Shown here: in pieces, positions 1 to 8,815 of the stretch
Position numbering within the stretch: position 1 is the first letter of the stretch
How the letters are laid out: every line of letters begins with the position of its first letter
Origin: Tsukamurella conjunctivitidis
Lineage (GTDB): Bacteria; Actinomycetota; Actinomycetes; Mycobacteriales; Mycobacteriaceae
Assembly: GCF_007858475.1 (NCBI RefSeq)
Contig: NZ_VIGX01000020.1
Coordinates: forward strand, 1 to 64,000
Direction: 5' to 3'
DNA length: 64,000 nt
Translations under genes and position numbers: made by a program
Notes under the pieces: model-generated
The model's database searches: none
The model's input: the letters and a program-made list of their open reading frames with translations, nothing else
What the model was told of the DNA's origin: nothing

Positions 1-65
1 TCCCGGGCAACCCGGACCACATCATCACGGAACTCTTTCGGATAAGGCTTAGGCACAGTAGTCAT
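1..65 (-). CDS. IS3-family transposase OrfA, N-terminal fragment (runs off the window)
   Basis: The minus-strand reading from ATG at 65-63 gives MTTVPKPYPKEFRDDVVRVA, the typical start of the helix-turn-helix OrfA of actinobacterial IS3-family elements (consensus near MPKPYPxEFRxDVVxVAR). A strong ribosome binding site GGAAGG lies immediately upstream (66-71). OrfA binds the terminal repeats and is usually joined to OrfB, the DDE integrase, by programmed -1 frameshifting; neither the rest of OrfA nor OrfB is in the window. Assignment rests on about 21 residues, but the motif is distinctive. Confidence 0.75.
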   Translation of the reverse strand, partial: MTTVPKPYPKEFRDDVVRVAR

Positions 66-100
66 CCTTCCAGGCCGCCCTCCCGGGGCAAGCCAGATCA
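1..100 (-). mobile_element. End of an IS3-family insertion sequence (partial)
   Basis: Read on the minus strand this is the left end of an insertion sequence: the first codons of an OrfA transposase preceded by a short leader that begins TGATCTGGCTTGCCCC. IS3-family elements have TG...CA termini, and the outer edge here ends in CA at 99-100. Just outside it, plus-strand sequence encodes the tail of a Vsr endonuclease, so the edge fits an insertion junction. The rest of the element, its other terminal repeat and any target-site duplication lie outside the window. The exact boundary is inferred from the terminal dinucleotide and the change of coding content. Confidence 0.7.
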
Positions 101-308
101 GATGTCACCTAACCGTGCACCAGTCCCTACGTCTGAGCGGCTCGAGCGTGCAGGCTGGCGCGTCCTCAGATTCTGGGAGCACGAGGATGTCTCAGCAGTG
201 GTCGACAGCGTGCGCGCTGCTGTCGGGTCAGGTGCTGCCAGTTCCGCCGTCACGCGGAAGCCCTTGAGCAATCCTGGCGAGCCGCTACCCTCACCTCGTG
301 GAGCTTGA
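101..308 (+). pseudogene. vsr: Very short patch repair endonuclease (Vsr), C-terminal remnant cut by the IS
   Basis: The frame contains SERLERAGWRVLRFWEHEDV followed by SAVVDSVRAAV. This is the C-terminal signature of Vsr T:G mismatch endonucleases, which usually end ...LxAAGWxVLRFWEHEDPxAVVDRI. The N-terminal two thirds, including the metal-binding and nicking residues, are missing because an IS3-type element ends at about position 100. The ATG at 102 is probably fortuitous. Vsr repairs the T:G mismatches left by deamination of 5-methylcytosine and is often encoded beside C5 methyltransferases, which fits the methyltransferase gene 1 kb downstream. Its C-terminal codons overlap the start of the restriction gene (298) by 11 bases. 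Confidence 0.75.
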
Positions 309-1227
309 CGACCCTGACCTCAACGACGTCGTCGCTGCCCTGCGACGACTTGACCCTGATGGCGAGAGGACAGCTCAGGTCCTTCGCGACACGTTCGACC
401 AGCTCTACGACGGCGTTCGGACCAAGCGGTACAGCTGGGAACAGTTATTCAAGACTGAGAAAACCCACTTCGGAACCCTGATCGAGATCAATCTGCAGCG
501 CGAATTCAAGTTTGCTGACGGCGACAAGCTCGACTACCAAATTGCCGGCCACGATGTCGACGCGAAGTACAGCCAGAAGATGGGCTCATGGATGCTGCCG
601 CCCGAGGCTGTAAATCAGCTCTGCATGGTCGTCACCGCCAGCGATGTCGATTCATCCTTCTCGCTCGGCGTAGTTCGCGCCCGGGAAGAGTGGCTAGGCA
701 AAGGACAGAATCGTGACGCGAAACGGACGCTGTCGGCCGCCGGCCGCCCCCACATTCACTGGCTGACCCGCGACGGCGATCTCCCGCCGAACGTCCTGCT
801 TCACCTATCCCCTTCCGACATCGCAGCAATCTTCAAACCGAAGGGTGGCACTGCCCGCATCTCCGAGCTCTTCCGCAGAGCACCAGGCAAAATTGTCAGT
901 CGTGCAGCGGTGTGCACGGCAGCGGCACAGCTCGACCCGACACGACGCCTGCGGGGCGGCAAGGGTGGAGCTCGGGGTCCCTTGGCAGCCGAAGGCATGG
1001 TCATCCTGAGCGGCGCCTACGATTGGCAGGCACGCGCCGCTCGACAGCTCGGCCTCCCGGTCCCACGACGCACTGAGTACGTCTCCGCATACGTATCGCC
1101 CGCCAGCCCCGAGTGGGCCGGGCCAATCGCGGTTGGCAAGGACGGCGGGAGCCTAGTCCTCATGCCCGTCGAGCCGGCCAGCGCGACTGCATTCTCGACG
1201 GACTGGTACAGCGACAGCCTTGGGTAG
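298..1227 (+). CDS. NaeI-type type II restriction endonuclease
   Basis: This 309-residue protein closely matches my memory of NaeI (about 317 residues; type IIE, recognises GCCGGC, needs a second effector site). Diagnostic stretches are LDPDGERTAQVLRDTFDQLYDG (residues 18-39), KTEKTHFGTL.EINLQREF (52-70), WMLPPEA and RGGKGGARG near 219-227, the C-terminal DNA-binding half. The catalytic D-x8-D-x-K site is visible as D79, D88 and K90. Residues 31-41 form the segment that resembles the DNA ligase I active site in NaeI, where a leucine replaces the ligase lysine; that leucine (L36) is also present here. The start is GTG at 298. The cognate methyltransferase follows 58-70 bases downstream. Specificity for GCCGGC is inferred from similarity. 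Confidence 0.9.
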   Translation: MELDDPDLNDVVAALRRLDPDGERTAQVLRDTFDQLYDGVRTKRYSWEQLFKTEKTHFGTLIEINLQREFKFADGDKLDYQIAGHDVDAKYSQKMGSWMLPPEAVNQLCMVVTASDVDSSFSLGVVRAREEWLGKGQNRDAKRTLSAAGRPHIHWLTRDGDLPPNVLLHLSPSDIAAIFKPKGGTARISELFRRAPGKIVSRAAVCTAAAQLDPTRRLRGGKGGARGPLAAEGMVILSGAYDWQARAARQLGLPVPRRTEYVSAYVSPASPEWAGPIAVGKDGGSLVLMPVEPASATAFSTDWYSDSLG

Positions 1228-1284
1228 AGGCCGAATGTTGCAACTTGCGTGCACGTCTCCGCAAGTTTGTCGGTGCCCCCTGGC

Positions 1285-2622
1285 ATGATGGCGTCCATCA
1301 TGAGCGGAGAGACACGCAGCGACCTCACGGTCGTCGAGATTTGCGCAGGAGCAGGCGGCCAGAGCCTAGGCCTGCATCTTGCTGGGTTCCGCCACACTCT
1401 GGCCGTCGAGCTTGATGAGGACGCGGCTGCGACACTCGATCGCAATCTTCGACGTTTAGCAGACGATGAGGGTCTGGAGCAGCCAAAGGTAGCGATCGGG
1501 GATGTTGCCGATGAGTCGGTCTGGTCCCCTGAGGAACACCGGGGAGTCAGTCTGCTCGCCGGCGGCGTGCCATGCCCTCCGTTCTCTATCGCGGGACAGC
1601 AGAAGGGCGCAGAGGACGAGCGCGACCTGTTCGCCTGGGCGGTCGAGGCTGCGGGGCGCATGGAGCCCGACGCGATCCTGCTTGAGAACGTCCGCGGTCT
1701 CTCGATGCCGCGATTCGCCGGCTACCGCCAAGCAGTCCTCGACCGACTCGCCGAGCTTGGATACAAGGCGGACTGGCGCCTTCTGGAAGCTCGCGACTTT
1801 GGAGTACCTCAGCTCAGGCCACGGTTCATTCTCGTTGCGCTGAAGGAAGAATTCGCTCCATATTTCGCATGGCCCGAGCCAAGTGAAACTGCGCCGACCG
1901 TCGGCGAAGCGCTCAAGCCTCTCATGGCCGCGAGCGGCTGGCGTGGCGCGACCGCGTGGGCAAAGAAGGCCAATAGGATTGCGCCCACAATCGTTGGCGG
2001 CTCCAAGAAGCATGGCGGCCCCGATCTCGGCCCAACTCGTGCCAAGCATGCATGGATGCAACTGTCGGTCGATGGCTTCGGAGTCGCCAATGAGGCACCC
2101 ACCAAAGACACACCCGCCAACTATGTCCCGAAACTTACGAACGAGATGATCGCGCGCCTCCAAGGCTGGCACCAAGACCGCGCTAGCGAATACTACTGGG
2201 ATTTCGCTCCCGCGCGCGGGAAAAAGACCACGATTTACCGCCAGATCGGCAACGCCTTTCCACCCCCGGTTGCCCGTGCAGTCGGAGAGTCCATCGCGGC
2301 CGCACTGCGCAAGACTGGCGATGCGAAGGCGCCAACCGACGGTGATGCCCCCGAATTCCACGATGAGGTCTACAAGGCCTTGCGAGAACGCAGAAATTTC
2401 GTGTCGCTCGCTGGATTAAGCCGCGATCTCGGCAACACGATGCCCACGGACGAGATCGAGCGGCGAATCACGTTCCTAAGCCGAGACTTCGAGATAACTA
2501 CAGGGTCCCGAGGCGGCCGGACTACCTACAAGCTCGGAGAGTGGCGCGCCTTCCGTGGTCAATCTGACCATTCGAGACATCTTTCGTTTATTGAGAAGCA
2601 ATTGCGCGCACGGATCAGTTAA
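1285..2622 (+). CDS. DNA (cytosine-5-)-methyltransferase, probable NaeI-type modification enzyme
   Basis: C5-methyltransferase motifs occur in order: motif I VVEICAGAGGQSLG (AdoMet binding) near the N-terminus, motif IV GGVPCPPFS with the catalytic cysteine (codon near 1573), motif VI LLENVRGL, motif VIII-like FGVPQLRPRFILVAL, and motif X YRQIGNAFPPPVARAVG. The enzyme transfers a methyl group from AdoMet to cytosine C5 and should protect host sites from the adjacent endonuclease. About 95 residues follow motif X (from PEFHDEVYKALRERRNF), an extension beyond the minimal enzyme. The start is uncertain: GTG 1249 and ATG 1285, 1288 and 1300 share the frame and none has a clear ribosome binding site. 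I use the first ATG; 1300 would also leave motif I intact. Confidence 0.9.
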   Translation: MMASIMSGETRSDLTVVEICAGAGGQSLGLHLAGFRHTLAVELDEDAAATLDRNLRRLADDEGLEQPKVAIGDVADESVWSPEEHRGVSLLAGGVPCPPFSIAGQQKGAEDERDLFAWAVEAAGRMEPDAILLENVRGLSMPRFAGYRQAVLDRLAELGYKADWRLLEARDFGVPQLRPRFILVALKEEFAPYFAWPEPSETAPTVGEALKPLMAASGWRGATAWAKKANRIAPTIVGGSKKHGGPDLGPTRAKHAWMQLSVDGFGVANEAPTKDTPANYVPKLTNEMIARLQGWHQDRASEYYWDFAPARGKKTTIYRQIGNAFPPPVARAVGESIAAALRKTGDAKAPTDGDAPEFHDEVYKALRERRNFVSLAGLSRDLGNTMPTDEIERRITFLSRDFEITTGSRGGRTTYKLGEWRAFRGQSDHSRHLSFIEKQLRARIS

Positions 2623-2676
2623 TCGCTGCCGTACTGCGGAAGATGATTCACAGCCAGAAAGAAGGCCTTGAGAACG

Positions 2677-3675
2677 ATGCATCGACGCCCAAACACGCAA
2701 ACCGTCCAGTGGTTCCTGGAACTTCACGCGTCCGGCCAGTTGAATCTCAACCCTAGTTACCAACGACGGTCTGTATGGAGCGACGATTACCGGCGTTTTT
2801 TCATCGACACCATCTTGAAAGACTTTCCTTGCCCCGCCATATATCTCGAGAACGAGACGCGCGCAGGAGCTCCAACGCGGCACAACGTTATCGATGGAAA
2901 GCAGCGCCTCGAAGCTATAATTGAGTTCACGATGGACAAGTTCCACTTAGGTTCCTACTTGGACGATGAGGATCTGGCTGACGCGTACTATTCTGATCTA
3001 CCTGAAAGCAAACAGCAGAAGTTCGTCGACTACGTTCTTAGCGTCGAGAATATCAGCCGTTCAAATCCCCACGAGATCAGAGAAGCCTTCGCGCGCCTAA
3101 ATCGGAACACAGCGAAACTCAACCGGCAAGAGCTACGTAAAGCCCAGTTCGACGGCGCATTCATCACAAAGATGACAAACCTCGCCCGGCACCCCTTCTG
3201 GAGCAAGATTAATGTGGCCACGCGTGCTAGAATTTCCCGAATGCAAGACGTAGAGTACGTCTCGGAAATTTTTATCCTCACAATGGATGGAATTCAGGAA
3301 GGAAGCGCGAACGCGCTGGACGAATATTATGCGCAGTACGACGAACAAATCCCCGACGAAGACCAGGCTCTGGATAGATTCGAAGAGATCCTACTGTGGA
3401 TGAATAACCTCCCCTTAGAATGGCGCAATACGCGATGGCGAAACCTGGGAGACTTCTACAGTTTGTGGGCCGCGAGAATTGCTCTCGGCGAGAGCATACC
3501 TGCCGACGATTCCACTGCAGAGAAACTTCGACTTCTCTCCGAACGCCTGGAGGAGCCGCGTTCTCCCGCAGAAATATCCTATAGCAATGCCGTTAGGCAG
3601 GGCACAAGCAAGGAAGCGAACCGGCGAATCCGTGCTGAGGTTCTCGCCGAGGTACTGATTAACGATCCGGAGTAG
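2677..3675 (+). CDS. DUF262 domain protein (ParB/GmrSD-like), probable defence component
   Basis: A 332-residue protein with the two hallmark DUF262 motifs: NPSYQRRSVWS (residues 25-35) and DGKQRLEAI (73-81). DUF262 is a ParB/Srx-like NTP-binding or nuclease fold found in GmrSD type IV restriction enzymes and other phage-defence proteins. The downstream DUF1524 HNH nuclease domain of GmrSD is not visible; the C-terminal half is an unassigned helical region. ATG 2677 is chosen because AAGAAGG at 2659-2665 is correctly spaced; TTG 2668 is too close. GC content drops noticeably here compared with smc. The next gene starts 3 bases after the stop, implying one transcript and coupled expression. 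A function in defence is inference from family and neighbours. Confidence 0.8.
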   Translation: MHRRPNTQTVQWFLELHASGQLNLNPSYQRRSVWSDDYRRFFIDTILKDFPCPAIYLENETRAGAPTRHNVIDGKQRLEAIIEFTMDKFHLGSYLDDEDLADAYYSDLPESKQQKFVDYVLSVENISRSNPHEIREAFARLNRNTAKLNRQELRKAQFDGAFITKMTNLARHPFWSKINVATRARISRMQDVEYVSEIFILTMDGIQEGSANALDEYYAQYDEQIPDEDQALDRFEEILLWMNNLPLEWRNTRWRNLGDFYSLWAARIALGESIPADDSTAEKLRLLSERLEEPRSPAEISYSNAVRQGTSKEANRRIRAEVLAEVLINDPE

Positions 3676-3678
3676 CTT

Positions 3679-4644
3679 GTGCTGATCACCGGAAGTGTTC
3701 TCAGTGCATACAATTCTGCACTCGAAGTCGCACTCGAGGTACAGAGACTCGCGGGTTCTAGGCTCCGCACGGTATGCGCAGACAATCATTGGCTCTTCGA
3801 TGACAGAATCAAAACAGCCGAGAGCGCTCTATCGAAGGTTGAATCTGGACGGGGCGGCTTCGGCGACCTCAATGATCTCTACGCCGCAATGATTGTCGTT
3901 CCAACTCGAAACCAGATCGAACCGGCGATGTTGGAACTGGAGCCAGTCGTCACCTATCAAACCAAGGTGCGGAGCAACGGCAAGCATGATTCGTTCGCGT
4001 ACGACGATGTTCACCTCATCGCCACACTTGAAGGTAAAGTCAGCCCAGCCGTAGTGTCGTCTAATGTCCGAGAACGACGCTTCGAGGTGCAGGTACGAAC
4101 AGGACTTCAGTACGCTTGGTGGAGCGCGACTCATGATCAGATTTACAAGAGCGTATCGAGCGGAAGAATCGGATGGCACACGCTCAGAACTTCGAGCCAG
4201 GCGCGTGCAGCTTTAGAAATGCTTGATGGTATCCTTACCGATCTAGAAGCAGCTTCACAGCTGCATCAGAGCCAGAGTATTGATCCACCTGACAACGAAA
4301 ATGACACCAAGTACGAGAACTGGCTCAGCCTTTGGCGACCGGACAGACGTCCACATAACGTTCTTCGATTCGTCGAAACAGCGCGAAGCCTCGTCGAATC
4401 ATGCAATGTGGAGTTCGATACTATCGACAAGCTTCTCAAGACATCTGGGTTTTCCACCATCCTAGCTGATACGCTCGTGACGCCGCTTCAGGCCATAGCC
4501 ATTGCGCTACTTAGGATTGTGCCCTTCTCAGAATTCGAAGATTCACTCCGCCGAAATCATGCCAAAATCATGGTAACTGCAGAGGCGGTCGCACATCAGC
4601 CTGACCTAGGCACCTTGCGCGGCGATGTAGTAGTGCGATTGTGA
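3679..4644 (+). CDS. RelA/SpoT-type nucleotidyltransferase domain protein (small alarmone synthetase-like)
   Basis: A 321-residue protein whose first 160 residues carry the RelA/SpoT synthetase pattern: DRIKTAESALSKVE (42-55, like the RxKSxxS..KK segment), FGDLNDLYAAMIVV (61-74, with the metal-binding Asp at 66), SFAYDDVHLIATL (105-117, Tyr108 and His112 where the family has GYxSxH), and FEVQVRTGLQYAWWSATHD (135-153, with the Mg-binding Glu136) ending in IYK. There is no HD hydrolase, TGS or ACT domain, so it resembles monofunctional small alarmone synthetases or toxSAS toxins, which make (p)ppGpp-like nucleotides or pyrophosphorylate tRNA. The C-terminal 160 residues are unassigned. It begins with GTG 3 bases after the DUF262 gene. 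Toxin or defence function is inferred. Confidence 0.75.
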   Translation: MLITGSVLSAYNSALEVALEVQRLAGSRLRTVCADNHWLFDDRIKTAESALSKVESGRGGFGDLNDLYAAMIVVPTRNQIEPAMLELEPVVTYQTKVRSNGKHDSFAYDDVHLIATLEGKVSPAVVSSNVRERRFEVQVRTGLQYAWWSATHDQIYKSVSSGRIGWHTLRTSSQARAALEMLDGILTDLEAASQLHQSQSIDPPDNENDTKYENWLSLWRPDRRPHNVLRFVETARSLVESCNVEFDTIDKLLKTSGFSTILADTLVTPLQAIAIALLRIVPFSEFEDSLRRNHAKIMVTAEAVAHQPDLGTLRGDVVVRL

Positions 4645-4746
4645 GATCGCCAGGTACGCGTCAACCAGGACGGATCTGCAAATGCTCGTCCGGCAGCAAT
4701 CACTATCGGTCGCGTTCGCGGATAGCCCCAACCGTTTGTCCCCGCA

Positions 4747-7700
4747 TCATACGGGCAGCGCGCCCAGCTCCTGTCCACGAATCCGTTGTGAGATGACCTG
4801 GGTGATCCCGTCCCCACGCATTGACACACCGTAGAGAGCGTCGGCGACTTCCATCGTCGGCTTCTGGTGCGTGATGACGATGAGCTGGGACTTGTCGCGC
4901 AGCTGCTCGAACAGGGAGATCAGGCGTCGGAGGTTGGTGTCGTCCAGGGCCGCCTCGACCTCGTCCATCACGTAGAAGGGTGACGGCCGGGCGCGGAAGA
5001 TGGCGACCAGCATGGCGACGGCGGTCAGGGACTTCTCGCCGCCGGACAGGAGCGAGAGACGCTTGACCTTCTTGCCCGGAGGCCGGGCCTCGACGTCGAT
5101 GCCCGTCGTCAGCATGTCGCCCGGCTCGGTGAGGATCAGCTTGCCCTCGCCGCCGGGGAACAGGGTCTTGAACACCTCGACGAACTCGCGCTCCACGTCC
5201 ACCCAGGCCTCGGTGAACACCTGCAGGATCTTGGCGTCCACCTCCTCGACCACACTCAGCAGATCCTCGCGGGCCGACTTCACGTCCTCGAGCTGAGTGG
5301 AGAGGAAGTTGTAGCGCTCCTCCAGCGCCGCGAACTCCTCCAGCGCCAACGGGTTCACGCGCCCGAGCGTCGCGAGGTCCTTCTCCGCGAGCTTGAGCCG
5401 GCGCTCCTGCACCGCCCGGTCGAACGGCAGCCCCTGCGGCTTCACCACCGTCTCGCCGCGCTCGCGCGCCGCCTCGTATTCCTCCAGCTCCAGCGCAGAC
5501 GCGGGCAACAGAACGTCCGGCCCATACTCGGCGACCAGATCATCGGGCGACATCGCGAACGACGCCACCACCTGCTCCTCGAGCTGCTCGATCCGCAGCG
5601 CCGCCTGCGCCCGCGCCACCTCGTCGCGGTGCACCGCATCCGTCAGCTGCGCGAGCCGAGCTGCGAGCGCGGTCGATTCCTGCCGCGCGACGTCCAGCGC
5701 GCCGGCGCGCTGCGCGCGTGATGCCTCCAGCGCATCACGATGCGCAGCAGCCCTCGTCACCGCGCGCCCCAACCGCGAGGACACCAACGCGGCGCCCTCC
5801 GCCACCGACGAAGCCACCGCGGCGGCAGCGAGCCGAGAAGCCGCCGCAGCCTCCGCCCGCTCCCGCGCGGCCCGCTCGGCCGCGGCGGCCCGTCGAAGCC
5901 CTTCGGCCTTGCCTCGCACGCCGGCCGCGCGCTCCTCGGCGGTGCGGCGGGCGAGCCGGGCCTCCATCTCGACCGAACGCGCCGCAGCCAGGGCGGCAGC
6001 AGCCGCATCCCGCTCATCGGTCCCCACGGACACCGAATCGTCCGGCAGGGCTTCCGCGAGACGCAGTCGCTCCTCGTGCTCCACCAGCGCGGCCCGAGTC
6101 TCATCCCGCGAGCCCTCGATCCGGGTTCGCTGCGCCACCAGACGCTCCGCCTCGTCGCGCGCGCTCCGCGCTGCCTGCCCCAGCCGGGCCAGCTGCTCGT
6201 AGATCGCGCCGAGCTGGGAATCCGACTCGTGCAGCGCCGCCAGTGCCGACTCCGTGACCTCGCGCCGCGCGGCCAAGTCCTCGTTCGCCCCGGCCAGCGC
6301 CGCCGACAGCGACTCCACCGACCGCCGGGTCTCCCCCAGCGTCGCCTCGGCCGCGTCGATCGACTTCTGCACCTCCAGGGTGGACTGCCGCGCCGCGGAG
6401 CCGCCGGTCAGCACCCCGTGGGAGATGACGTCACCGTCGGACGTGACGGCCCGCAGCTCGGGCCGCGCGGCGATTACGGCAACCGCGTCCGCCACCGAAG
6501 GCACGAGCACGTACCCGGCCAGCGCCGCGGAAACCGCCCCTTCCAACGACGACGGTGCGTCCACGCACGACACGGCCCAGACGGCACCGTCGGGCAGGGG
6601 GCCGGACGGCACGGTGCCGGGCGCGACGCCCTCGATGACGACGGCCGCCCGGCCCCCGTCCGCCTCGCGCAGCCGCTCGACAGCCGTCACGGCCGCATCG
6701 ACGGAGCCCGCCGCCACGGCCTCCGCCACCGGGCCCAGCGCCACCGCGACGGCCTTCTCGTAGCCGCTGCGGATCGACAGCCGTGACGCGACCGCAGCGG
6801 TCACACCGTCGACGTGCTCGACGACCCAGGCGGCGCCGTCGCCCCGGTCGAGGTTCATCGACAGCGCCTCGATGCGCGCGACCAGCGAGGCGACCTTCTG
6901 CTCGGCCTCCCGCTCCGAGGCGCGCAGCTCCTCCACCCGCGCGCTCGCGGCGTTGAACGCGGCGACGCTGCGCTCGTGATGCTCGTCGAGCGAGGCCTCG
7001 GAGGCGTCGAGCTCGGCGATCTGCCCCTGGACCTGCTCGAACTCGGACTCTGCGGCCTCGGCCCGCTCGACCGCCTCAGCGATCGCGGCGGTGAGCCGTC
7101 CGGATTCGGACTCCACGGATTCGGCGCGGGTGCGAAGGGTCTCGACCTGGCCGGCGAGGCGGGCCAGCCCTTCTCGACGGTCCGCGATGGCCGCGACGGC
7201 GGCCATGTGCGCCTTCTCCGCGTCCCGGGCCGACTCCTCGCGCGACGCCAGCTCTTCCGTCGCCTCCTCGAGGATCATGGCGGCCTCCTCGAGGGCCTCC
7301 ATGAGCTCGGCCTCCTCCTCGGCGACGCGCTCGGCCTCGGCCTCCAGCTCCTCGGGGTCGCGGCCGGGGGCGTGCTGCACGGGCTCCGACAGCAGGCGGG
7401 CGCGCTCGGAGGCGATCCGCTCCGTCGAGGAGACGCGCTCGGCGAGCGCGGACAACGAGAACCAGCCCTCCCCCGCGGCCTTCACCGCGGGGTCGAGCGC
7501 GGCCACGGCCTCCGAGTGCTCCGCGACCAGTGCGTTCGCCTCGTCCAGCTGTTCAGCGACGAGATTCTGCTCCTCACGCACCGCCGCCTCGTTGCCGCTC
7601 TGGTCGGCCAGTTCGGCGCGCCTGCGCACCAGGTCGTCGGCGGCGAGGCGCAGCCGGGCGTCGCGGAGGTCGGCCTGGATGGTCTGCGCCCGACGGGCCA

Positions 7701-8331
7701 CCTCGGCCTGCCGCCCCAGCGGCTTGAGTTGGCGGCGCAGCTCCGTCGTCAGGTCGGTGAGCCGGGCGAGGTTGGCCTGCATCGAGTCGAGCTTGCGGAC
7801 CGCCTTCTCCTTGCGCCGGCGGTGCTTGAGCACGCCGGCCGCCTCCTCGATGAAGGCGCGACGCTCCTCGGGCTTCGATTCGAGGATCGCGGCGAGCTGC
7901 CCCTGCCCGACGATGACGTGCATCTCGCGACCGATGCCGGAGTCCGAGAGCAGCTCCTGCACGTCCATGAGGCGGCACTTGGTGCCGTTGATCTCGTACT
8001 CACCGGCGCCGTCGCGGAACATGCGCCGCGTGATGGAGACCTCGGAGTAGTCGATGGGTAGCGCACCGTCGGAGTTGTCGATGGTGAGCGTGACCTCGGC
8101 CCGGCCCAGCGGCGCGCGACCGGACGTGCCGGCGAAGATGACGTCCTCCATCTTGCCGCCGCGCAGGCCCTTGGCACCCTGCTCGCCCATCACCCAGCGC
8201 AGGGCGTCGAGAATGTTCGACTTGCCCGAGCCGTTGGGTCCGACGACGCAGGTGATACCCGGTTCGAGGCGCAGAGTCGTCGCCGAAGCGAAGGACTTGA
8301 AGCCCTTCAGTGTCAGCGACTTGAGATACAC
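4747..8331 (-). CDS. smc: Chromosome partition protein SMC
   Basis: A full-length 1194-residue SMC. The N-terminal ATPase half has Walker [10 protein letters not shown] (near residue 32), a long first coiled coil rich in Glu, Ala and Arg, a Gly/Ala/Val-rich hinge around residues 490-640, a second coiled coil, and a C-terminal half with the signature [14 protein letters not shown] and Walker [19 protein letters not shown] homodimers with ScpA and ScpB condense and segregate the chromosome. It starts with GTG at 8331. Upstream genes run in the same direction. In mycobacteria ftsY follows smc, but here the downstream side is the restriction island, so ftsY is either displaced beyond it or elsewhere. 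Confidence 0.98.
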   Translation of the reverse strand: MYLKSLTLKGFKSFASATTLRLEPGITCVVGPNGSGKSNILDALRWVMGEQGAKGLRGGKMEDVIFAGTSGRAPLGRAEVTLTIDNSDGALPIDYSEVSITRRMFRDGAGEYEINGTKCRLMDVQELLSDSGIGREMHVIVGQGQLAAILESKPEERRAFIEEAAGVLKHRRRKEKAVRKLDSMQANLARLTDLTTELRRQLKPLGRQAEVARRAQTIQADLRDARLRLAADDLVRRRAELADQSGNEAAVREEQNLVAEQLDEANALVAEHSEAVAALDPAVKAAGEGWFSLSALAERVSSTERIASERARLLSEPVQHAPGRDPEELEAEAERVAEEEAELMEALEEAAMILEEATEELASREESARDAEKAHMAAVAAIADRREGLARLAGQVETLRTRAESVESESGRLTAAIAEAVERAEAAESEFEQVQGQIAELDASEASLDEHHERSVAAFNAASARVEELRASEREAEQKVASLVARIEALSMNLDRGDGAAWVVEHVDGVTAAVASRLSIRSGYEKAVAVALGPVAEAVAAGSVDAAVTAVERLREADGGRAAVVIEGVAPGTVPSGPLPDGAVWAVSCVDAPSSLEGAVSAALAGYVLVPSVADAVAVIAARPELRAVTSDGDVISHGVLTGGSAARQSTLEVQKSIDAAEATLGETRRSVESLSAALAGANEDLAARREVTESALAALHESDSQLGAIYEQLARLGQAARSARDEAERLVAQRTRIEGSRDETRAALVEHEERLRLAEALPDDSVSVGTDERDAAAAALAAARSVEMEARLARRTAEERAAGVRGKAEGLRRAAAAERAARERAEAAAASRLAAAAVASSVAEGAALVSSRLGRAVTRAAAHRDALEASRAQRAGALDVARQESTALAARLAQLTDAVHRDEVARAQAALRIEQLEEQVVASFAMSPDDLVAEYGPDVLLPASALELEEYEAARERGETVVKPQGLPFDRAVQERRLKLAEKDLATLGRVNPLALEEFAALEERYNFLSTQLEDVKSAREDLLSVVEEVDAKILQVFTEAWVDVEREFVEVFKTLFPGGEGKLILTEPGDMLTTGIDVEARPPGKKVKRLSLLSGGEKSLTAVAMLVAIFRARPSPFYVMDEVEAALDDTNLRRLISLFEQLRDKSQLIVITHQKPTMEVADALYGVSMRGDGITQVISQRIRGQELGALPV

Positions 8332-8356
8332 GAAACGCCAGTTTAGGCGGTGACCG

Positions 8357-8815
8357 CTACAGGACCGCCATCGCCACGATCAGACCGAGCGCAACGTGCG
8401 AGGCGGCGATGACGCGGGCCTGCGGCAGGAAGACCTCGGAGTACATGAGCTCGTCCATGTCCACACCGGTGACCAGGTCGAGGACGCGCACGCACACGAT
8501 CTGCGCGACGATCCCGACGATGCCGTAGACCAGCGAGTACACGACGCCCGCCCACAGGTCGCCGCCGCCGGTGTAGTTCGCGTAGATCGCGACGACGATG
8601 ATGAACGCCATCGAGAGCATGCCGGCGCCCGTGATGTAGGTGGCGTTGGGCTTGCCGGCCTTCACGAGGTCGCGCAGCTTGCCGGGGGTGGACAGGTCGA
8701 CGGCGTAGAAGCCGGCCACCATCAGCACCAGGCCGACGAGGGCGTAGAGGCAGATCGCGCCGATGCCCTTGCCCAGGGTGCCCAGGTCTGCGGCGGCGAG
8801 GAAGGTCGTGTTCAT
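8357..8815 (-). CDS. DUF350 family inner-membrane protein
   Basis: A 152-residue membrane protein with four hydrophobic segments: [55 protein letters not shown] and the C-terminal [12 protein letters not shown] short conserved loop, [10 protein letters not shown], follows the first segment. This matches the DUF350 (YjfL-like) family, commonly encoded beside glutathionylspermidine-synthase-like ATP-grasp proteins, as here. Its start overlaps the 3' end of that gene (8812-8815, ATGA). smc begins 25 bases downstream, so it may be cotranscribed with smc. Molecular function is unknown. Confidence 0.85.
   Translation of the reverse strand: MNTTFLAAADLGTLGKGIGAICLYALVGLVLMVAGFYAVDLSTPGKLRDLVKAGKPNATYITGAGMLSMAFIIVVAIYANYTGGGDLWAGVVYSLVYGIVGIVAQIVCVRVLDLVTGVDMDELMYSEVFLPQARVIAASHVALGLIVAMAVL

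Noticed and set aside
6254-8061. Several long plus-strand frames opposite smc
   Set aside because: They mirror the biased codon pattern of the SMC coiled coils; no start signals or domains.
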